Shown here piece after piece: positions 1 to 12,928 of a stretch of DNA of 64,000 nt. The DNA is from Oryza sativa Japonica Group (taxonomy: Eukaryota; Streptophyta; Magnoliopsida; Poales; Poaceae): NCBI RefSeq assembly GCF_034140825.1, contig NC_089038.1:23564001-23628000 (forward strand). Reading direction: 5' to 3'. Below the pieces are notes generated by a model. It saw nothing but the letters and a program-made list of their open reading frames with translations. It made no database searches and was not told the DNA's origin. The number at the start of each line of letters is the position of its first letter. Positions within the stretch are counted from its first letter, which is position 1. A program made the translations under genes and the position numbers.

Positions 1-3000
1 AGCATCAGGAAATCAGCCTCTATGACTCATTTTGAAATCGTCAATAACTTTTGTTCTTTACTCATGCAAGATTGTCACTGAAAGATTAAAAATACCTAAC
101 TAAATTGCACATAGCATATAGCATTTGCAAAATTATAGCCTCAAAAACACCCTGAATGCTTCAATAGAATTAGTAACTGTCATCAATCATAAAAATTCAG
201 AACATCAATTATATTTCTACCTGGTCTAGCAAGAATTGCACATTCTTGTCATCAACACAAATTAGGTAGCAATGCAAATTGTCACCATAATCAATCTTTC
301 AATTAGAAAACCCTATTTAACCATTTGCAGATTACATAAAACTGTTCAAATGCACACACTGTACACCCTAACAATTTCAAGGTTTTCAGCTATTATACAA
401 CTGAAGCATAAAACTATTCAAATACACACATTGTACAAAATTACATTGTAATTATACCATTGGAGATGATGTAATTAATAAAAAAGTGAGTTAAAAAATT
501 ATACCATTGGAGATGATGTAAAATTATCATTATCTTGAACAGCTTCATTAACATCATCATTAATTTCATTCTCTGGTTCAACACCTTCATTCCAAATTAA
601 AAAAATGCATCCATTACAGTTAACTATGTATTATTTTACATGTTTCAAAACATATTACAGTTATTTAGTTAAGGAATTACAACAAAAGAAAGAGTGTAAT
701 TTCAGTAATAAATTACTGTAATTGATGAATTAATGCACTATAGTAATAGTAATAGATATAGTATTTATAGTGCAAAATGATAAAGTACACATGCATACTA
801 ATTTCAAACCATGCATTTAACTTGGTGACATAAAAAAGAATAAAAAATGCACATCATATTTCTCCTAGTGAAGATATTAGCCACCATTTTCATTTTCATT
901 TTCAAGAAACAAGTCCTCTAATTTACATACAAACAAACAAACTGGACAAGATCAAGAAGAACACACAAAAGTAGCCAAGGACAGCAAAGTCAATTATTCA
1001 AAGTTACAAACAAAAATATTAAAAGAGTAACATACTTACAAAACAGCAAAAAAACATTCATTATAGCAAACTATGAACTGTTTTACATGTTTGCAAATAT
1101 ATTACAGTTTTTTTAGTTAAAGAATTACACCAAAAAAATTTTGTAATTTCAATAGTACATTCCTGTAACTGACACAAATTACTAACTCAGTTCATCATTT
1201 AACACAGTACTACATCTAGAGTTCATTGTCTCAAATAAGGCAGATAAAAACAAAATCTAAATATCAGAAAAAGTCACTTCAGAAATAAACTTAAACCTAA
1301 ATACATCAATAGGCCCTAATATATACCTGAACTCTAGTTATTGTGGACAATTTCCAAATAGACAATGTTAAAGACATCAGTATAAAGTAAAAGGAGATAA
1401 AAGATCATGTTTACTTCTGCATTTATTAATCTGACTGTGTAAAATTCTGTATAGAAAACAAATCAATCATCTGAAATCTACCATGTGAAGTGATCTCAAT
1501 CCATCATACATGTTTCACAGATTGATAGAACAAATTTAAGTTACACAGTTTCAATTCAAAAACAGAAACTGATCAGGTAAGATATTACAGTTATTTAGTT
1601 AAAAAATTACACAAAAAAGGTGAAATTTCAATAGTAAATTCCTGTAACTAACACAAACTACTAACTCAGTTCATTATTTAACACAATACTATATCTAGAG
1701 TTAAATTTCAGAAGTAACATGGAAGTAAATTGATAAAGTTTCAAACATACAGATCAGGAAGTATTCTCTATAAAAAAAAGTGGCCTCACATCAGGCAGAT
1801 AAATGCAAACCTGAATATCAAAAAAAGTCATTTTAGAAATAGAACTAGACCTAAAAAATTCAGAATTGTTGTAATGTCATGATAATTTTACCTTACATTT
1901 TTTTTAGATAATTTCAACGAACTAGTCAGTGTAACGTATCGATATCAACAAAATTCAAAACTCTTAACATATCAAAAAGTTAGTGTGCAGTACTTATCTT
2001 TTTCGCATTCATGGCTTCCCTCTTAGGACACCAATTCAAATCAACTTCCCTGCAAGAGAAACAATGCAGCACTAATCAGAACAAAATTTCCAACCAGCCA
2101 TATGGAACAAAATCAAAGAAAATGGAAGAAACAACCTCAGGTAAACAACATCTGGAGACATATGGAAAAAAAGATTCTATGAACTACTCAAATTATCTTA
2201 TACTGAAATCAGAATGGTAACCGTGTGTTGGAATGCCAAACAACACATTATGCATCTCTGTATATTTTGCACATTATCAATAGAGATTATTCAAACAAAC
2301 TATAGTCCAATTGATAATGAATTACATATAAAAAATATTGTAATTTCAGTACTAATTTTATGTAAGTGATGCAAAATCTAAAATTTGAAACAACCAATAT
2401 ATTAGAATTTGTGCACCATGTGGCATTTAATGTAAATGTATACCTTTAGTTCCATATAACTTTTCAATACATCAAATTATAAATCAATTCATAATTATAT
2501 TAAAAATGAACATAGTTTATAAATCAGATGATCACAAATATAAAATATTTGATTTGAAATCATAATCAATTCAATGTTTGAATCAAAGCAATCTTTTAAC
2601 TATTAAGTTCAGAAACTTACAAGTAGATCATTCATACAAACTGTTTCACACTTAAATACAGTATGCATGGTGTAAATAAAAATTTATTCATGCAAAAATA
2701 GTAGAAGAACAATTAATGTATATTATCATATATAATTGAATCTCAAATCTGTTTAGAAACATAAAGTACTATTTTTATCAAACAATGGATCAGAACTTGA
2801 GTGCTTATCTGATAACATCTCACTAGAGGTATATAATCCCTTCATAATCCCTTCTATTTCAAAAACATGATGGTGCCAACAAAGTTTCAGGGATCTGCAA
2901 AATCTGATTACTAATGCAAATTTTAATTTCAGGAATCTGCCATATTATTTTTCAAATATAGCACCAATAGAGTACCATTCGATTTTCATCCTAATGTATA

Positions 3001-5160
3001 AACTCAAAAGTTATGCAATTACAGTACATATGTGATACAATTACAGGAAAAAAACACTATAATTTTGATAGAAGCATCATATAAGTCAACTTTAACAATT
3101 ACAATACGTTATTTGCAGGAAAGAAAGAAACAAGGAGGGAAAAATCAATAGTTGTATGAAGACACATGCATCAAATGCATAAGAACTTGAATACCATAGA
3201 CAACAAATGCATGAATCAAAATGACAATTTCAGTTTATTCCACATATTAAAGTTAAAACTAGAGAGCTCTAATACACTTACTTTCACATATCACAGAAAG
3301 ATACAATGCTATGGGAAAACAAACGTTAACTATAGGTTAGTATTTCTCACCAGATAACCCACAAAACACTGATGTGTTTACTAAAAATGTTAATTATCAT
3401 CATTTGGGAAAATAATTAAAATGTGCAAGGTTGCTCACTTCAAAACAAAATTACTGGTCATTCTTCTACCACGCTGTTTGCCAAAAACATTGTAATTCAT
3501 ATTTGTGTTTCCAAGATTAGCTCATCAAATCTATAGTTTTAGTTGATTGTTCATTTTTCATTATTAAGAATTTTGTTTGGATTATCATACATCAAAATTT
3601 CAAAATACAGGTCGATTGGAGGAAATAAACATTTCAAAGAATACAGAGTTGCTTCGAATGGATAGCATCTATTCAAACAAAAAAGGTGATCACAATACTT
3701 CTACTGTTTATTATGTGGGGAATAAAGTTTACTTATTTACATAATTTACAGTAGTATTTTGATAGAATAACATATTTACTACACTGTAAATTTAATATAG
3801 ACCTGTTGTAATTGATACTATTTTAGATTAGAACAAGTGTTTTAGCATTATACTAGTACTTATTAGTTTAGAGACTTACCAGAATTTTGATCCAATTTTG
3901 GTTGATCAACTTGCAAAATATAATTAGTCGCAATAGAAAAAGAATCATGAACTAGTTTAAAATCAAATACTTATAGTACTAGATATAAATTGGATCATAT
4001 AGTTATAGCACGATTAATTTTAGAACTATTTTAATTATTTACATGCTTTCTTATTTAAGAATACATGTTTACAAGTCAAATAGTCACATTCAAACTAGTA
4101 TGCAGTTCTTAAATTTTCCACTATCTAAAAAAGAAATAGCAGTAGCAATTGAATAAATTCAATTCCAATATCAAACCAACTGACTCAACTCATTATTTAC
4201 AGGACTCATAGGAACAAGGAGAAAGAAAGAAAGAATTGTATGAAAATACAAGAAACAAATTCAGGTAAATATTTTAAACTTAATGTCAGAATTGTGCTGA
4301 ACTCATATAGATTAAGAATTAGTTGTGCATTTATTTCCAGGAATTTTAACTATATTATAGAATCTTTCCATTGCATTGATAACAGGAATCAAGGAGAAAG
4401 ATGATCTGGACAGATCAGGGGACACAAGCAACCAAATGCAGACAAGCAATCAAAATTTCAATTAGGTGCATGCTGGATGCATTGTAAAAATAAAACTAGA
4501 ACTAGCACTCCAAGAATGTAAATCAATCAGTTGTGCATATATGTATGCTTTCTATTTTTTTAGACTAGCCCATTTCTCCATGTGTCCTTTTCCTCTCAAT
4601 CCTGGACAATCAGCTCAAGAAAAAAATGCTCATAGGAAGCAAAGAAGCTCTTGTCCAGAACCATACATAATCATATCCCACTAATTGGTCTTACATATAA
4701 ATCAAACTAGAAGAAAATCATGTTTAGCTACTACTTCTAATTTGACATGAGGGACTAATCATTTTTATACAATTTATTGTTGCAGCAAAAGTGCATCACT
4801 ATATATTTATAGCAGACTTGGTCATGAAAATGTCAGACAATCTGCATGATAATACTAAAATGTTGGAAACTCATTGATGCATTTCAAAATTTTCAATAAC
4901 TTGTGCTCTTTACAGATCTAATAAAATTAGTCTAAGGTGGTCACCGAAGAGTAAAAATACCAAACTAGATTCCACATAGCATATATAGCATCTGCAGACT
5001 TTTAGCATAAGAAGGCCATGGATGCTTCAAGAGATTCAGTCACTGTCATCAAAATAACATGTGTTAATTCTGATTCAGAGAAGGTCAATAGCATGCTAGC
5101 AAGGCTGAACAATGCATCGCAAAGGCTTCTCCTCATCTTCTACTCTATGTATCATGAGGA
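1..5160. repeat. AT-rich repeat-built region without a supported gene
   Basis: The sequence is strongly AT-rich, and its short ORFs (for example 2011-2220, 3166-3357, 4466-4684) show no recognisable domain or codon bias. It is built from internal duplications. About 30-205 is a diverged direct copy of about 4873-5052; both share a block around 'cacatagcatata' and 'atgcttcaa'. A second family centres on 'tacagttatttagttaa' and recurs near 656, 1096 and 1585, with a weaker copy near 2300. The copies near 1090-1225 and 1585-1705 are about 495 bp apart and share 'tactaactcagttcat'. This could be introns of a decayed minus-strand gene or the inside of an unrecognised mobile element. I see no terminal repeats that define it. 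Confidence 0.55.
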
Positions 5161-5164
5161 ACTT

Positions 5165-5395
5165 GTACCACACAGATCCAAATCGGAACATCGCATAGCA
5201 CAAATCCCCGCAGGAAACAACTAAAATACCCTAAACAAATGGGAAAAACTCACAGAAGGGGCTCACCGTGACAACTCACACCACACAACTCGAAATTGAA
5301 ACATTGCATAGCACAAATCCCCACAAAAAAACTAAAATACCCTAAATAAAAGGGAAAAACTCACACAAGGAGATCACCATGTCAGATTTGAATAA
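5165..5395. repeat. Tandem duplication, period about 112 bp
   Basis: Two adjacent copies, about 5165-5280 and 5281-5395, share 'gcatagcacaaatcccc', 'actaaaataccctaaa' and 'gggaaaaactcaca'. The offset of the 'gcatagca' motif (5193 versus 5305) gives a period near 112 bp. The repeat is non-coding. Confidence 0.75.
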
Positions 5396-6336
5396 GAAAC
5401 AAGGGGATTTACCGAGTTACATTCGAAAATCGAACACATCACATATCCAAATCGAAACAACTAAAACCTTGCAGCACACAAGGAAACAACGACAAGCTCG
5501 GATCGAGGACGACGAGGACACAAAACACACTACACAACGACTATGAGACTCACCGGAGAAAGGAAGAACGATATTGCCAACGAATCGTCGATGACTCCCA
5601 CAAATCAGCGTCAAAAACCCACCACTACAAAATACAAATAGTCGACGCGTCGATGAACAAAGCAGTAAACAAACGGGAACTAAATTCACTGGAGAAGAGG
5701 AGAAGGAGATCACCGGCGAATCGATGTTGTGTCGCCTTCCACAATCGCCGCATCGCGTGGGACGATGAGAGCAAGAAATTTTCTCGCCCTGTATGCTCTC
5801 ACTCTCTCTCTCTCACAGACACAGTCACTCAGTCTCTCTCTGTCAACAGTGCAAGTGGGTCCCATGGTAGACCAAAAGTCCAAGCTATACACCCGAAGCA
5901 ATTGTCCAAGCCCAAAGCAAATTCAGAACCAAAAGCCCACACAGAATAAAAAGCCCACAGACCCAACTAGCAAAGGCCCTACCAGCTTGCACGAATCTCA
6001 AATAAATCAAACGGCCAACAAAACGAATGATCCAGCTATAGAAAATCAGTCGACAGCCATATAGCCATCCCGATGGGGGCGGGGCATTAATCGGTTTATT
6101 TCGACTCCTCTTTGGAGGTGGATTTTTTCTCAAATTCGTAGCAGTCGACTGATACAATTGCTATGTTCGGTCTTTGTTTTCACATGGTTCGATTTTATCC
6201 TCGCATGGAGCTGCTCTAAGGATAAGCCTGTCGTAGGAGAACCGCCACTGAACTCTGGTTGGGGTGTTGTGCACGGCCTGCTTTTCAGGTATTTGACCGA
6301 CCAGGACAGGAAAACGAGTTGGGCCTTGACGTCAGT
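5396..6336. other. Intergenic; possible minus-strand 5' leader
   Basis: Base composition turns GC-richer from about 5450. A CT-rich microsatellite lies at about 5793-5850. Overlapping open frames on both strands (for example 5417-5713 minus and 5729-6064 plus) are low complexity and mutually shadowing. The minus strand from 5.9 to 5.4 kb resembles a plant 5' UTR and first-intron region, but I cannot follow it into a coding exon. Nothing else is recognised. Confidence 0.3.
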
Positions 6337-6909
6337 TCGTGGTGAGGAAAAAGCACCAAAGGTCCCTCAACGTGTCAGCGAGATAAAAAACATCCTCCAA
6401 CCACAAAACCAGATATGCTAGGTCCCTTAACTATACAAAACCGGTCACCCGAGGTCCTAGGGCAGTATTGACGCTGGATTTGTCCTACGTGGCGGCTGAG
6501 TCAGCGTGGGACCCACATGGGTCCCACATGCCATGATGCCACGTAGGACAATCTCTTCCCCTCTTCTCTCCCTTCCACTCTCTCTCTCACTTTGGCCGAT
6601 GACGGGCGATGCGGCGGCGGCTTGGTGCGGCACCGACTTGGTGCGGGAGAGGAGGAGGTCCGGCAACCGGCAGGGGAGAAGAGCAGTGGTGAGGCGGGAA
6701 CATGCTGGGGAGAAGAGCGGTGGCGGCCTTCTCCATGCGCGGGCGGCGGGGGAGCAGCTGGAGGTCCGTCGAGGTGAGGCGGCAACGCACGGTGGCGCGG
6801 GCGGCGCGGCGGAGGGGAGGGCCGGCGCGGCCGGCGACTGGCGAGGGAGGAGCCCGGCGGAGAGGAGAACCGAGGAATTCTGGACACCGGGATTCTGCCC
6901 CACGTTGTA

Positions 6910-7560
6910 GAATGGCTAATGCTGGGAGTTGGAGCTGCTGGCGAAGTTGGCCTAGTCGCGGTTGGGTTGGAACGCCAAGTATTGCATTGGCTGGTTCACC
7001 ACGCCCGCGCCGCCGGGCGGGAGCATCCACACAGTCACCGGTGACATCACCTGCTTGCCGCCGTCACTGGCTGCCGGCATGGCGATGAACGGGATTGTGC
7101 TGCCTCCAGCGGCTGTGGGTGCTGTTGCGGATGAGGCGGGGGCGAGGCCGCTGGATATTGAGATCGAGCCACCGCCGTTGGCTTGGAGGAGGGGGGCAGC
7201 AACAAAGGGGTAGTAGACCGCGGGGGATGAGCCATGGCCAGCGCCTCCACCGGGTCGTCGGTCGCCGCGCGCGTCGGCTGGAGCTTGCTACGCCGCTTTG
7301 GGGTGGGCTCATCGCCGCGGGCAGCCGCCGCGACGGCGGAGGGCGACTCAGTGGGGATGCGGAGGATACCGTCGACAATGGTGGTGATCGCGGGCACGGT
7401 GCCCATCCCCGTGGCGGTGTCGATGGCAGGCTCCGACTGCTGCATGAACCAGCGGATGGTCTCGCTGTCGGACTTGTGCCCTAGCTCGCGGGTGAGCCAG
7501 CGGATGGTCTCGCAGTCCAACTTGTCACCTGAGTTGGCGCCGCCGCCGCCGTCGCGTCGC
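6910..7560 (-). pseudogene. Captured class I TCP transcription factor fragment
   Basis: On the minus strand the translation contains the second half of a TCP domain ([16 protein letters not shown], then [16 protein letters not shown] and DGILRIPT) and a KLQPTRAA-like stretch typical of class I (PCF) TCP proteins. Further downstream, in another frame, it reads VTVWMLPPGGAGVVNQPMQY and LAFQPNRD, which matches the C-terminal region of the same class. The basic DNA-binding part and loop of the domain are absent. The domain's start is replaced by a 48-bp in-frame tandem duplication (period from about 7449 to 7497). An open frame of 240 codons (7769-7047 minus) spans most of it but leaves the parental frame near its end. 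This is a transposon-borne gene fragment, not a working TCP gene; transcription is possible. Confidence 0.8.
7449..7545 (-). repeat. 48-bp tandem duplication inside the TCP fragment
   Basis: The plus-strand text 'ccagcggatggtctcgc' occurs at about 7449 and again at about 7497, followed by related sequence. Each unit encodes 16 residues, so the 'SETIRW' segment is repeated as 'CETIRW' upstream without breaking the frame. Confidence 0.75.
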
Positions 7561-7873
7561 CGCCTTGCTCTCCTCCCCACCCGTTGGGCGGCGGCGCCGG
7601 CCTGCCCAGAGCGGCGGAAGGAGATGAGGAGGCTGCCTAGAGAAAGAGATGAGGAAGGGAGAGAAGAGGGGAAAGAGGGAGAGGAGGCTGACGTGGATAA
7701 CCCTAACATGTGGGCCCCACGTGGGTCCCACGCTGACTCAGCCGCCACCAAAGGACCTCGGGTGACCAATTTTGTATAGTTAAGGACCCCGCATACTGGT
7801 TTTGCGGTTCGAGGACATTTTTATATCCCGATGACAAGTTGAGGGACCTTTGGTACTTTTTTCTTAGTGGTGA

Positions 7874-8853
7874 CAATTGTAGCTCATGGGCCGAGCTCTC
7901 AGTTACCGGATGCAAATAATTTAGCACCGCTCGTAAGAGTGGCAAATAGTTAATTATTCCGACGGCTATTGGTTCCGGCCAAGGCCATTTGGCACGCTTG
8001 CTCTGCTTGTTATCAAGATCAAATACAGTATATCACGAAAAGCTCTTACTCTCTAAATCGAAGTATATAACTGAAGACCATTGTGCTGTTACCTCAGGCT
8101 GGTCTCCAAGATTCAGATGCCTCTTTTGATGTATATTTCAGCTAGTACTATTTTTTAGCACATATCATGCGTACTGTCTCTGCTTACGGATACAAAAGTT
8201 CAAACTCTCCATGCTCCCGTGATAATGATATCCCTCGTAGGTATCTTATCACAACACTAACATGAGTACGGTAGTTTTCTATACTGTCACTTGTCGTATA
8301 CTAGTTATATAGTCGGCAGTAAAACTCCTCGGGGGGGCCTGAAGAAGCACGAGGCAGACACAGCAGCAGTGGAAATAAACAGCGGTTCTGATAACAACGT
8401 GGGCCTCTGATACTCTGCAGGTGACGCAAACGGATTCAAATTCTGCTGGGAAAAAGGAATCATGGCAAAGAGACAAAAGCGGAAGAAACGCGGGAGCAAA
8501 CAAACGGCTTCGACCAGTACCACTGCTATTTCGCGCATCTCATCTCAACCTTGTCGTGTTCCTGTTTTGAACTCCCTCAACGTTCAAACACTGGTTCCCC
8601 CAGATCAAGAGTGATATTCAGTGTATCAGACATAGTAGTGGTACTGTCTGCTTTGCGGTACCAGGAACGCTTGTACGGTGTGATTTTGGCATACTTGCAT
8701 GATTGTGCAATGCACATCGGAACTTCGGATAGATGAAGAGCTGGATGCTTGTAATCTAAACGAACTGATCTGTTCTAATCTGGCAAGATCATGTCAAGAA
8801 CAATCCGAAGCCAAGAATTACAATGTTGTTCTTTCACCCCAATATTTGCGGTA
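7874..8853. other. Intergenic, downstream of the formin gene
   Basis: No gene was recognised. The stretch nearest 8853 is probably the 3' UTR of the minus-strand formin. Short open frames at 8279-8538 (minus) and 8551-8736 (plus) have no domain signature. Confidence 0.4.
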
Positions 8854-11716
8854 TCATACATTGTTCAGGTTCAGGGCAGGATTCCCGCCATGGCAATTCT
8901 TGGCTCCCCTCACCTCCTTGCACACCCTCTCCAGCATCCCCAGGAAGTCCCTGACGATGACGAAGATCCTGAGCGGGCTCGCCTCGTCCTTGCCGACGTC
9001 GCCATGGTAGTACTCGGTGATCTCCCTGACGTGCGCCAGCACCCGCCGCTCGCCGTCCTCCAGCTCCCGGATCACCTCACCGGCGTGGGCGACGAACGGC
9101 GCCATGAACGCCACGAAGCACTGGTTCCTCTCGTCGCCGGACAGGTCGCTCCCGACCAGCTCCTTGATCCGGGACAGGCCGTGCGACAGGCCGGACACCG
9201 AGGTGGTGAGCACGTCCAGGTCCACGGTCGCCGTCTTCCTGACGTTGGTGAGCTCGGCGCCGAGCCCCGCGGCGATGTCCGCCGCCTCGGCGGCGCGCGA
9301 CCGGGTCATCTCCTGCACCACGAAGTGCAGCAGCGTGGTCTTCCCGTCGGTGCCCTTGACGTCGGCGAGCTTGAGCAGCGCGTCGAGCTTGAACGCCATG
9401 GCGCCGCCGCGGGCAGTCCCGACGTTCATCCGGTTCCCGGTCTTGAGCACGGCCTCCAGCAGCTTCAGGAACAGCTTGCTGGACATCAGCTCCCTGCACG
9501 CCTCCTTCCAGACACCAAGAACGACACGCCATTTCCAAACTCAGAATCTTAATAGTATAATCACAAAGCTGCAGAATCAGTAAGACCGCCATTGCGACGA
9601 ACACCCCAAGATTCACCTCGAGCATCTCGAACGACTTCCTGATGTGGCCGACCTCGTCGGCGAAGGTCTCCCGGTACAGCATCGCCTCCACTCGCGCGAA
9701 CGCGCACGGTATCGTGAGCACCACCTTGAGCAGCCTCTCCGCCGGGACGAGGCCGTCGACGTCGCCGTCGTAGGCGGACAGCTTGTCGGCCTCGTCCTTG
9801 GCCGGCGCCATCTTGATGAGCGCCTCCAGCTGCTGCGCCGACAGGCCGTTCCCTGCGACCAATCCATCCAAACCAAGAGAAAGAAAGAAAAAACTCAAAT
9901 TAAACACACACACCAACTGTGCCGTGCAGGACGGTGTTGATTCGTGCTCGATCGTGCCGTGCGGTTTGGTTACCGTGCAGCAGGGCGGCGAAGATCTGCT
10001 CGGCGGTGGCGCTGACGGCCTTCATCAGGATGGTGAAGTTCTGCAGCCTCTTGGTGTCGAGGACGTGGTGGCCGAGCGAGGGGCTCCGGCTCTGCACCTC
10101 CTCGTGCTTCGTCGAACACCTCGCGTTGTACCCGAACAGCGACTCGATCATCTTCTCGTCCAGCCTGCGAATCAGACGTGGTTTGATCAGCGTGTGGCGC
10201 GAAAACGTGTACGCTCGTGTGGTCGAAGTGTCGAACACCTCGAGCTCGTTCGTAGTCGTAGGGGAGATGGGGTGGGTTTTGGGTGTACGTACTCGAACGA
10301 GCTCGATCGGATCCTGTCCCACACCATCCGCCGGTTGGGCGCGGCGCGCACCTTGTCCCAGTGCAGCGGCTTCAGCTTCGGCAGCGGCGCGCCGTTCTTC
10401 CCGACCGCCGGCGCCCACGGCCTGAACAGAGGAGGCGGCGCGGGCGCCGGCGGGAGGATCGGGCCGCCGCTGCTCTGCTGTTTCGGTGCGAGCAGTGGCG
10501 GTGGCGGCGGAGGCGTAGGCGGTGGCGGTGGGGGAACGGCCGGTCCACAGCTTGTCTTGACATCCTGCTGCTGTGTTACTGCCGGCGGCGGTGGCGGCGG
10601 CGGCGGAGGAGGAGGAGGAGGCGGCCTCATATTGCCTGATTCTGCCTCGTCTTCCTTCACGTGCCCCGCGCCGCCGCTCTGCGCTTCTGGAAACATCAGG
10701 GAATGGACGGCTCGCCGGACTTCATGATCCTTGACCACCGATGTCGACACCGATGTCAAGTCCGAAACCGACGAGCTCGGGGAGTGGGCGCGAGACGATC
10801 GCTCCCTGTTGCTCGGCGTGCGCGGGCACTGCGGCGAATAAGGGCTCGCAGCCTTGTTCTTCTCTGAGGGCGTCACAGGGGCGGAGCTCCGTCGTCTTGA
10901 CCGGCCGGATGGCGATGGCGACACGCCATTGCTCCCCGGCTTCGTGTCCCGGAGCTCGGAGTAGGAGAAGTGCGACGAGTGGAAGCAGCACGAGGAATGG
11001 ACGGAGTCGGCGCCGTCGTCGGACAGGGCAACTCCGCTGTCCTCCTCCTCGCACCTGGGCTCTTCCTTCGGCCCGGCCAACTCCGGCGCCGTCTTCACAA
11101 CACCGCCGCCGCCGCCATGGTCGGCCTCGACGTACGGCTTGACGGCGTCCAGGTAGAACACGTCGGGGCCAGGATCGAAGCTCACCTTGTTTGTCCCGCT
11201 CTGGTCAGCGCCCGGCATGGCCCTCCTCTGGAACCTCCTGCACGCCAGGAACACCACGAGGACGACGAGGAGCACCGCCGCCGCGCCGGACAGCGCGGCG
11301 CCCGCGGCGACCACGACAAGCGGCGTGCTCTTCTTCCCTTCCCGCTCGCTGCGCCGTCTGTGCGCCGCGGTGGCGTTCCCCCTCCTGTGCCCGAGCCCGA
11401 CTCTACCGGGCACCGGGTCCGGGAGCCGCGCGTTCTTGTGCAGCAGCGGCGGCGGCAGGTGGGCACGAGCCGGAGCCGGAGCCGGCGCCGGCGCCGAAGA
11501 GACACCACCTCCATGCCCATGCCCATGCCGCCTATCCCGCTCGCCCAGAGCGTTGGCACCAAGCAACAACCTCACCTTCTCATCGTCACCGTCACCATCA
11601 CCATCGTCTCTCCTCTTCTCGCCATTGCTGCCGCCGCCGATCGAGAAGTGGAGAACAGTGGATGACACGATCAAGAGGAGGCAGAGGAGGGTGATTCCTC
11701 TGGCTGAACTGGACAT
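8854..11716 (-). CDS. FH2: Class I formin (actin nucleator), likely rice FH2
   Basis: Four exons: 11716-10293, 10164-9974, 9852-9617 and 9504-8854. All junctions are GT-AG, and together they encode 833 residues, which fits my memory of rice FH2. Formins nucleate and elongate unbranched actin filaments; class I plant formins anchor this to membranes. Residues 1-27 are a signal peptide. An Ala/Pro- and His-rich extracytoplasmic region follows, with one membrane helix at about 133-159. Next comes a long Ser-rich cytoplasmic linker, then polyproline FH1 runs (14 prolines, then further clusters) at about 370-430. The FH2 domain begins at [12 protein letters not shown] and continues through [18 protein letters not shown] and [17 protein letters not shown]. 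The start is the first ATG giving the signal peptide. FH1 binds profilin-actin in this family. The name is an inference from memory of the rice set. Confidence 0.93.
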
Positions 11717-12130
11717 GGCTGATGCCTGCAGGCATCAAACCATTTCAAGGATGGAGGATGGAGAGATTCTTTGGCTCAGGGTCAGGGAGAGAGAGGACGT
11801 GGGAGAAGGAGAAGCAAAAGCTGAAACTGGAGAAAGCTGCGAGATCCAAGGGGATGGCCGATCGGCGGGCAGGCACGTACACACGGGGGCAGCTCAAACG
11901 TAGAGCTAGCTAGGCTTCAATGCCACTCCAAGGAATCCCATGGCAATGGCAGGTCCGTGCAGCAGAGCGGCGAGTCAGTGACGGCATTGTTGCATGTATG
12001 TACCTGTGTATATGCTTTGCGTCACCGCCTCCATACGCACCTGCCCCATTGGGTTTTGACCTTGAGCTTGACCTGCTGTATCAAACTTCCTTTTTTTTCT
12101 CTCTTGGGCAATTACTCCTCTTTTTAATTT
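11717..12130. promoter_or_regulatory. Upstream region of the formin gene
   Basis: A purine-rich (minus strand CT-rich) leader lies directly upstream of the formin ATG, as is common for cereal 5' UTRs. I see no confident TATA box. No coding sequence is supported. Confidence 0.4.
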
Positions 12131-12500
12131 AGTGTTCCGAAATTTCCGAAACACGGGAATACTTGGCACCTCAAATCCTATGAATGAAAAATCACATCAA
12201 AACTACATAAATAATTGTTTGGATATAACGCATGGAAAATGTAGGAATTAGGAGATGGAGAGAGAGAGAGAGAGAAAGAGAGTGATTTTTTTTTAAATTA
12301 GGTTGGGTCTTATGTTGAAAATCCTCCAAAAACAGCCATTGCTTTGTTCCAAAAGGACCTATAGGACACTTTCCATAGGATTTGAATTCTATAAAAATTC
12401 CTCCAAGATTACTTTGTTCCAAAGGAGTCGTTGGCAAATTTGGTACTTTTTTAAAGACGAAGCTGGGTATAGAAAAATGGTTTGATTTCACGATGTTGGG
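12131..12500. repeat. Possible Tourist-like MITE remnant
   Basis: The text contains (ag)n at about 12254-12280. It also carries 'ttgttccaaaaggacc', 'ctataggacactttcc' and 'attctataaaaattcctcc', which resemble the 'cctttgattcaaagg...cctataggaattt' family seen at 57.35-58.06 kb. The ends are not clear. Confidence 0.35.
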
Positions 12501-12928
12501 TACACTACATGAGGCACAAATTAATATCTGAAGAAATCTGGGATGCTCTTTTGGAATGCATGAATTTTACATGAATTGGTTCATTGCCTTCGAAATTCCC
12601 GTGAAATTTCTCCGTTCTAAAGGGGGCTTGATAACCGCTATCACTATATGCTATCCATGTCATATGTATATAACCCAAAGGTAATATACTATCATTATCA
12701 CTAAACATGGACCACAGCTTATCCAAAACTAGATCTTGTTACATGGCAGCTCAGTTTGAACTTGTTACTAATTTATTACTACTACCATGGTCAGTAAGAT
12801 TCAAATGTATAGTAAAGCAATCTGGCACAGAAATTCACTTTTTTTTTATAGCAGCCTCCAGTTGCTCCTGTTGTCTTTGTTCATCTGTCCCTTTGCAAGT
12901 TTGTTGTGTGCTCTCTGCAGCCTTGTTT

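Larger units (their letters stand above)
6346..7864. mobile_element. Pack-MULE (non-autonomous Mutator-like element) with TCP gene fragment
   Basis: The element is flanked by a 9-bp target duplication with one mismatch: tcgtggtga at 6337-6345 and tagtggtga at 7865-7873. It has terminal inverted repeats of about 180 bp: left 'caccaaaggtccctcaac', and right, read on the minus strand, 'taccaaaggtccctcaac'. The similarity runs inward to 'gctgagtcagcgtgggacc'. The interior is very GC-rich and contains a captured class I TCP gene fragment. No transposase is present, so it depends on a MULE elsewhere. Long TIRs, a 9-bp duplication and captured host gene sequence define a Pack-MULE. Confidence 0.85.

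Noticed and set aside
6457-7030. Several 120-150 codon frames on both strands in GC-rich sequence
   Set aside because: They overlap in up to four frames, are Arg/Pro/Ala-rich and have no domain; only the TCP-like frame has real similarity.
8791-9583. Long plus-strand frames (253 and 188 codons)
   Set aside because: They are antisense shadows of the formin FH2 exon, which has clear domain motifs.
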